In this document: one piece after another, positions 62,344 through 64,000 of the stretch
Numbering within the stretch: the first letter of the stretch is position 1
How the letters are laid out: the number at the start of each line of letters is the position of its first letter
Assembly (NCBI RefSeq): GCF_020921035.1
Contig: NC_063151.1
Span: forward strand, 24,000,934 to 24,064,933
DNA length: 64,000 nucleotides
From: Rhodamnia argentea
Taxonomy: Eukaryota > Streptophyta > Magnoliopsida > Myrtales > Myrtaceae
Direction of reading: 5' to 3'
The notes under the pieces: generated by a model
Told to the model about the DNA's origin: nothing
The model's input: only the letters and a program-made list of their open reading frames with translations
Database searches by the model: none
Position numbers and translations under genes: made by a program

Positions 62344-64000
62344 CATAAGGGCATTAGGGCACGAAGATCTCTCCTTATTCATGGCAATTGGCAACCACCA
62401 TGAGAATCATATAAATTTGCCGTTTTCACGGAGCCCTTTTTTTTTTTTTTTTTTTGTGTGTGTGTGATTAAGAGATGGTCGTGACATCGGTGATTAAGAG
62501 AGTCGCCCCTCGTGTCAAAGATGCCCTTTTGATGTTAAGCACCGTGGCGTCGCGCTGTTACCGATAATTCCGAATTGGGCTTGCGTTGTGATTTAGGATT
62601 CTGATGCGAAAAGTAGGTGCTGACATTGATGTCACTCTATTCAAAAGTGATAAGGGCATACGGGCAGACATAAGGATGGCGATTTTTCAAAAAGGAAGTG
62701 GGGTTTGGCTGATGAATATTGAATGCTTTCTGTCCTTTCCTTCTGCATTAAAAGCACAGGTTTAATTGGCAAAACAAAAACAAAATATAGAGTTTGTAAA
62801 GAGCTAAGATAGCCATGCTTTTTGTTAAAACATATAAATATTTGACGACATCACCTTTTTACATATTAATTTAAAAAAAAAGTTGACAATGATTCCATAA
62901 AAATCTGCATGGTATAAGAGCACGATATCCTAAAATACAGTCCATGCACGAGAGAAAGTATTAGAATATTTTGAACCCAGCCTTCATCTAATAGTTTTTA
63001 AACTTTTAAAATGGTTAACGGTAGTCTTACGAAAATTTACACTCTGAACTCTTGAGATACTAATTAAGCATACTTCATATGGAATAATTCAATTCTCGAT
63101 GCAATGATTACGCATGACTAAGACAATAATAGATCGTATAGTTAAATATTTTTTTAACTGGAAACTTAACAAGTACAATTGAGCCGCTCTTTCTAGCAAA
63201 ACCTCGTACGTTACCATGTTTTTCTCATCTTCGTCAAAAAAAAAAAAAAGTTTCTCTCATCCGGCCGAAAACAAAAAAAAAACATGTTTTTCTTTTCTCT
63301 ACTTGGGTCTTCAATTTTTATTTCTTTTTACGGTGGCCATTCTTGGGCAGCACCCAGTGCAAGGCCCCAGGAGCACGAAGGCATGACGACCTCATTCTAT
63401 GGTCTGACGTCATAAATGATGGGATTTGCAAAGTGAGATTTGACATGATTCTAGTTGATTCCTAAAGTGCCATTAGCTCGGCCCCACTAATTACGTCCCC
63501 CCCGCGCAATATTCTCCCCGAGTCTCCGCCACCTATGCCTTAGCCAATGGCCAGAGCACTTTGTCCGAGACATTGGAAGTACATATTTATATTTAAACAA
63601 ATATTATAAATTAGTATTAAACAACAAAAAGAATCTGAAAATAATCCGCCCAGTGGGGTCGGTCTGCCACGTGTCGACCAACCAGTAGTTGTATCCATGT
63701 GGCAGATCTAATCTAATCAATATTTTCTCCGGCCTGCAACTTGGTTTTACATTATGAATTTAATCGTATTTCTAATAATTAAAATATGACGAAAATTAAC
63801 GGATGAGCGCGGTCCTCGCATTATTGAACGCAAAAAGAAAAAAGATGAAGAAAAAACGAAAGAGGAGGGGGGCGGCCGAGGAAACTCGTAAAAGGCCAAA
63901 AGAGAGGGAGGCCGTTTGGGGGTTGGGAATGGTCGATTTTTGGATGCGATGGGAAAGCATTAGTGCCTCTTACATCACATGCGGTGCCCCCGTTGACACA
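62344..64000. other. Spacer to the window end
   Basis: No gene seen. It contains a poly-T run followed by TG repeats (about 62437-62467), poly-A near 63236-63249, and a CACGTG G-box at 63668-63673. The G-box could belong to the promoter of a gene beyond the right edge. Confidence 0.45.

Noticed and set aside
1-64000. tRNA genes, rRNA, CRISPR arrays, organellar insertions
   Set aside because: None recognised on a manual read of both strands; a tRNAscan-type search was not possible here.

Overview
This window is plant nuclear DNA, almost certainly from a dicot. Gene density is moderate, introns are numerous and AT-rich with GT-AG borders, and the spacers are full of microsatellites, small DNA transposons and one Ty1/copia retrotransposon. 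All seven genes belong to families typical of land plants. The species cannot be fixed from sequence alone. The style of the spacer repeats suggests a woody dicot, possibly Myrtales, but that is only an impression. Exon coordinates were derived by hand from splice signals, reading-frame continuity and remembered family sequences, without alignment software.

Layout. (1) 1-3678, + strand: 3' part of an Enhancer-of-polycomb-like (EPL1/NuA4) gene; earlier exons lie outside the window. (2) About 3700-5890: spacer with a (CT)n tract and a 1-kb inverted-repeat element. (3) 5891-16765, + strand: complete p300/CBP-type histone acetyltransferase (HAC1-like), 16 coding exons, 1724 aa, with a TRIM retroelement in one intron. 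(4) 18472-22294, + strand: chloroplast-type NAD(P)-binding protein with an inserted CIA30 domain, 10 exons, 574 aa. (5) 23721-24542, + strand: small plastid-type protein with a membrane segment and eight cysteines, 3 exons, 167 aa. (6) 25568-31041: complete but broken Ty1/copia element on the - strand, with LTRs that read as identical and a 5-bp target duplication. (7) 31987-38551, - strand: MIP1 leucine-zipper/DUF547 protein, 10 coding exons found, first exon unresolved. (8) 40 to 44.6 kb: spacer with a Tourist-like and a hAT-like miniature element. (9) 44618-46673, - strand: hAT-transposase-derived BED zinc-finger protein, 651 aa, apparently intact. (10) 48 to 54 kb: repeat-rich spacer with an (AT)n tract, a three-copy 130-150-bp tandem repeat, and fold-back elements, two of which have 9-10-bp target duplications as Mutator-like elements do. 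(11) 54334-58539, - strand: MYB-CC (PHR1-like) transcription factor, 7 coding exons, 498 aa. (12) 60 to 64 kb: spacer with a third fold-back element and no gene seen.

Functional themes. The first two genes both act in histone acetylation: EPL1 is a NuA4 scaffold and HAC1 is a p300/CBP-type acetyltransferase. The next two look plastid-targeted. The others are a DUF547 protein, a domesticated transposase and a phosphate-starvation-type MYB-CC regulator. There is no operon-like logic, CRISPR array or rRNA gene, and I recognised no tRNA. The least ordinary observations are the small plastid protein with two CX3CX3C motifs, the CIA30 domain nested inside a Rossmann fold, the start-stop uORF fused to the HAC start codon, and the fold-back element family with GC-rich cores.
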